Assembly (NCBI GenBank): GCA_046086225.1
Contig: JBJSXF010000052.1
Location: 1-7,025, forward strand
Direction: 5' to 3'
Length of the DNA stretch: 7,025 bases
Origin: JBJSXF01 sp046086225
GTDB lineage: Bacteria > Actinomycetota > Acidimicrobiia > IMCC26256 > PALSA-610
A program made the position numbers and the translations under genes. Shown here piece by piece: positions 5,121-7,025 of the stretch. Position 1 is the stretch's first letter; the number at the start of each line of letters is the position of its first letter. The notes under the pieces were generated by a model. It was not told where the DNA came from. It made no database searches and was given only the letters and a program-made list of their open reading frames with translations.

Positions 5121-6320
5121 GTGACTGCGGTCGACCTCTCCGACCCGGATACCTACACGGCCGGGCCGCCGTTCGAGGTCTTCGCCGAGCTGCGGCGCAC
5201 GCAGCCCGTCTTCTTCCAGGCGATGCGGGGCGAGCCCGGCTACTGGGCCGTGCTGCGCCACGCCGATGTCGTACAGGTGTCGCGCGAGCCGGTGCTCTTC
5301 TCGGCGAGCGAGGGTGGGGTCGTGCTCGAGAACCTCGACCCCGGCCAGCTCGAGATGATGCGCAACATGCTGCTGGCGATGGACCCGCCCCGCCACAACG
5401 ACTATCGGCGGCCCGTGTCGCCTCGCTTCAAGTCGCGGGTGATCGCCGGGCTCGAGGGGCAGGTGCGCGAGATCTGCCGAGCGATCATGGACGACGCCGA
5501 GGCGCACGGCGAAGTCGAGTTCGTGCACGACGTCACGTCGGGGCTGCCGTCGCGGATCGTCGGGCGGCTGATGGGTCTGCCCGAGGACGACCTGCCGATG
5601 ATCCACCGTCTGGCCGAGATGAACACGAGCGGCCAGGACGACGACTACGCGACCGGTGTGTCGCAGGGCACGATCGACATGGCGATGTACGCGATCGAGT
5701 TCGCGGCCCGCCGCCGCACCGAAGCGCCCCGCGAGGATCTCACCACCCTGCTGCTCGAGACCGAGTTCGGCGGGCAGCGCATGACCGACATCGACTTCGC
5801 GAGCTTCTTCGTGCAGCTCGTGACCGCGGGGAACGACACCACGAAGACGATGCTCTCCTCGGGGCTGTTGTGCCTGCTCGAGCACCCCGAGCAGCTGGCG
5901 ATGGTGCGGGCCGACCCCGGGCTCATCCCCGGCGCGGTCGAGGAGATCCTGCGTTACGCGAACCCGCTGCACTACTTCCGCCGCACGGCGACCGCCGACA
6001 CGGTGCTCGGCGGCGCGGAGATCGCGGCGGGTGACAAGGTGGCGATGTACTACACGTCGGCGAACCGCGACGAGGCGGTGTTCACCGACCCCGACCGGTT
6101 CGACGTGCGCCGCGACCCCAACCCGCACCTCGCCTTCGGGATCGGCCAGCACTTCTGCCTGGGCGTGCACCTCGCCCGACTCGAGGGGCGGGTGTTCTTC
6201 GAGGAGCTCCTCGCCCGGTTCCCGAGCATCGAGCTCACGGGCGAGCCGGTCCGGGTGCGCTCGAATCTCAACAACGGGCTGAAGGTGCTGCCCGTGCGGC
6301 TCGGTCGCTCGGCAGCGTGA
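5121..6320 (+). CDS. Cytochrome P450
   Basis: This 399-residue soluble bacterial P450 monooxygenase is of normal full length. The I-helix motif AGNDTT (236-241) handles O2, the K-helix ExxR is EEILR (Glu275, Arg278), and the heme loop FGIGQHFCLG (339-348) gives the proximal thiolate Cys346. MDPPRHNDYRRPVSPRF (88-104) is the usual C-helix region with heme-propionate contacts. The overall pattern (VTAGNDTT, ANPLHYFRRTATADT, YYTSANRDEAVF) resembles the actinobacterial clade containing CYP124, CYP125 and CYP142, which hydroxylate steroid side chains or branched lipids. That resemblance is by eye and the substrate is unknown. The start is GTG at 5121, 4 bases after the cupin stop, with no good ribosome binding site, so translation is probably coupled. 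No ferredoxin or reductase gene is present, so electrons must come from elsewhere in the genome. The stop overlaps the next GTG. Confidence 0.96.
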   Translation: MTAVDLSDPDTYTAGPPFEVFAELRRTQPVFFQAMRGEPGYWAVLRHADVVQVSREPVLFSASEGGVVLENLDPGQLEMMRNMLLAMDPPRHNDYRRPVSPRFKSRVIAGLEGQVREICRAIMDDAEAHGEVEFVHDVTSGLPSRIVGRLMGLPEDDLPMIHRLAEMNTSGQDDDYATGVSQGTIDMAMYAIEFAARRRTEAPREDLTTLLLETEFGGQRMTDIDFASFFVQLVTAGNDTTKTMLSSGLLCLLEHPEQLAMVRADPGLIPGAVEEILRYANPLHYFRRTATADTVLGGAEIAAGDKVAMYYTSANRDEAVFTDPDRFDVRRDPNPHLAFGIGQHFCLGVHLARLEGRVFFEELLARFPSIELTGEPVRVRSNLNNGLKVLPVRLGRSAA

Positions 6321-6931
6321 GCGGGGGGCCCGGGGGGCCGGACGTGGAGTGGCGCCCCGATCCCTACGGCCGCTTCGACGAGCGCCTCTTCGTGCGCGGC
6401 TTGGCGACCGACCGGGTGCGCCGCCACATCGGCCGGCGCGTCCGGGTGTTCGAGGATGCCCAAGCCGGCACGGTCGATCTCGATCGGGTGCTGGCCGGCG
6501 GGGAGCAGACCGCGAGCGGGCGGGCCCGGTTCGCGGTCGGGCTGATCGCGATGGGCGCGGGCGGCTTCGCCGCGGGCGTGCTGGCCGGGATCTGGCTGTT
6601 GTCGCTCACGGCGGTCGTCGTGGTGGTGGTCGGTGCGTACCGGCTCCGGTCGGCGGGGGTCGCCCCGTTCCCGGTCACCGAAGCGCCACCGCTCGTGCGT
6701 GACATCGGTGCTTCACCGCCGGCCCGTTCTTCCGGCCCCGGGCACTTCTTCGATCCGTCGCAGTCGTCGTGGTCGCGGCGAGCGGAGGCCTGGCGGCGCG
6801 ACGCCGAAGGGGGTCCGGCTCGCGGCCCGCGCTCGGTGCGACCGCCCGGACTCCCGTCGTCAGAGCCACCGGCGCGCGGCCGGTCGGATGTCCCGCCCGA
6901 CGACATCATCGACGTCGAGCCCGAGGACTGA
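6317..6931 (+). CDS. Two-helix membrane protein of unknown function with DUF2510-like N-terminus
   Basis: I do not recognise this 204-residue protein. Three parts can be seen. An N-terminal soluble segment (1-68) includes WRPDPYGRFDERLFVRG (12-28), which resembles the short DUF2510 motif (W-x-PDP-x-G-R plus an aromatic/acidic end) common at the N-termini of actinobacterial membrane proteins. A hydrophobic region (72-108) could form a tight helical hairpin, the second half being a run of valines. A disordered C-terminal tail (about 112-204), rich in Pro, Ser, Gly and Arg, ends in the acidic DDIIDVEPED. The GTG start at 6317 overlaps the P450 stop (GTGA), so it is likely co-translated. A role as membrane anchor or partner for the oxidation module is possible, but equally it may be unrelated. 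It converges on a minus-strand gene at the right edge. Confidence 0.75.
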   Translation: MSGGPGGPDVEWRPDPYGRFDERLFVRGLATDRVRRHIGRRVRVFEDAQAGTVDLDRVLAGGEQTASGRARFAVGLIAMGAGGFAAGVLAGIWLLSLTAVVVVVVGAYRLRSAGVAPFPVTEAPPLVRDIGASPPARSSGPGHFFDPSQSSWSRRAEAWRRDAEGGPARGPRSVRPPGLPSSEPPARGRSDVPPDDIIDVEPED

Positions 6932-6937
6932 GCCGAG

Positions 6938-6954
6938 GCCGGGTCGATCCCGGC
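6938..6954. terminator. GC-rich hairpin between convergent genes, possible terminator
   Basis: GCCGGG (6938-6943) and CCCGGC (6949-6954) form a perfect 6-base stem with a 5-base loop TCGAT. It lies in the 31-base gap between the stop of the membrane-protein gene and the stop of the converging gene at the edge. It has no T-tract, so its use as a terminator is inferred from position. Confidence 0.45.
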
Positions 6955-6962
6955 GATCGGGT

Positions 6963-7025
6963 TCAGACCGATTCGGTGGTCTTCTCCGGGGTCGGGGTTC
7001 CGGCGCCCCGGGCGACGACCTCGAC
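6963..7025 (-). CDS. C-terminal end of a minus-strand gene (truncated by window edge)
   Basis: Reading the minus strand from the right edge gives 20 sense codons and a TGA (complement of 6963-6965). The peptide is VEVVARGAGTPTPEKTTESV, a polar Thr/Pro/Glu tail of the kind that often ends actinobacterial proteins, with GC-rich third positions. Nothing identifies the family. That it is coding is inferred from the open frame, the codon use and the convergent layout with a hairpin; no other frame here is better supported. Confidence 0.5.
   Translation of the reverse strand, partial: VEVVARGAGTPTPEKTTESV

Noticed and set aside
4998..6170. Long minus-strand open frame opposite the P450
   Set aside because: The plus strand encodes an intact P450 with all signature motifs; the opposite frame is a His/Arg/Val-rich shadow.
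6967..6977. ACCGA-T-TCGGT palindrome near the right edge
   Set aside because: A 1-base loop cannot form a hairpin, and the bases lie in the probable coding end of the minus-strand gene.
1..7025. CRISPR array, tRNA, rRNA, insertion sequence, riboswitch or defence system
   Set aside because: There are no regularly spaced repeats, no tRNA-like ends, no transposase or terminal inverted repeats, and no gap long enough for a riboswitch; all substantial sequence is covered by recognisable or plausible genes.

Overview
This is a 7 kb stretch of very GC-rich DNA. It is densely packed, with frequent GTG starts and many 4-base start/stop overlaps, and it carries actinobacterial-type genes. A class such as Acidimicrobiia would fit (inference; there is no marker gene here to prove it). 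The clearest lineage hint is the left-hand order of a C4 zinc-ribbon protein, an RNase HI and a histidine phosphatase. It recalls mycobacteria, where a zinc-ribbon gene (Rv2229c) lies next to a fused RNase HI/phosphatase gene (Rv2228c).

Layout. Bases 1-1888 (+): the end of the zinc-ribbon gene, rnhA, a small polytopic membrane protein and a histidine phosphatase, each overlapping the next by 4 bases, so almost certainly one transcript. A hairpin spanning both stop codons separates it from a converging minus-strand group. That group, read from 4622 down to 1910, is a predicted lipoprotein alpha/beta hydrolase, a SURF1-family cytochrome oxidase assembly protein and biotin synthase (bioB). Bases 4658-6931 (+) run divergently from it: a 2,4'-dihydroxyacetophenone-dioxygenase-like cupin, a cytochrome P450 and a small two-helix membrane protein, again tightly packed. 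The last 63 bases hold the C-terminus of a further minus-strand gene, converging on this group with a short GC-rich hairpin between.

Regulation. The 35-base gap between the divergent hydrolase and cupin genes holds two opposed -10-like hexamers (TAGGCT and TATCCT). Each ends exactly 7 bases before a start codon, the pattern expected for leaderless mRNAs. A 5-6-5 inverted repeat lies between them. bioB has a similar TAGCAT hexamer 8 bases before its ATG, overlapping the SURF1 stop codon. SURF1 itself has a strong Shine-Dalgarno sequence.

How the genes may work together. The left group mixes RNA/DNA-hybrid removal with an unassigned phosphatase. The middle group joins an envelope hydrolase, respiratory oxidase assembly and biotin synthesis without an obvious common pathway. 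The right group looks like a small oxidative module (mononuclear-iron-type cupin, P450, membrane protein) of unknown substrate. I see no CRISPR array, tRNA, rRNA, insertion sequence, phage gene or recognisable defence system. No intergenic stretch exceeds about 35 bases.
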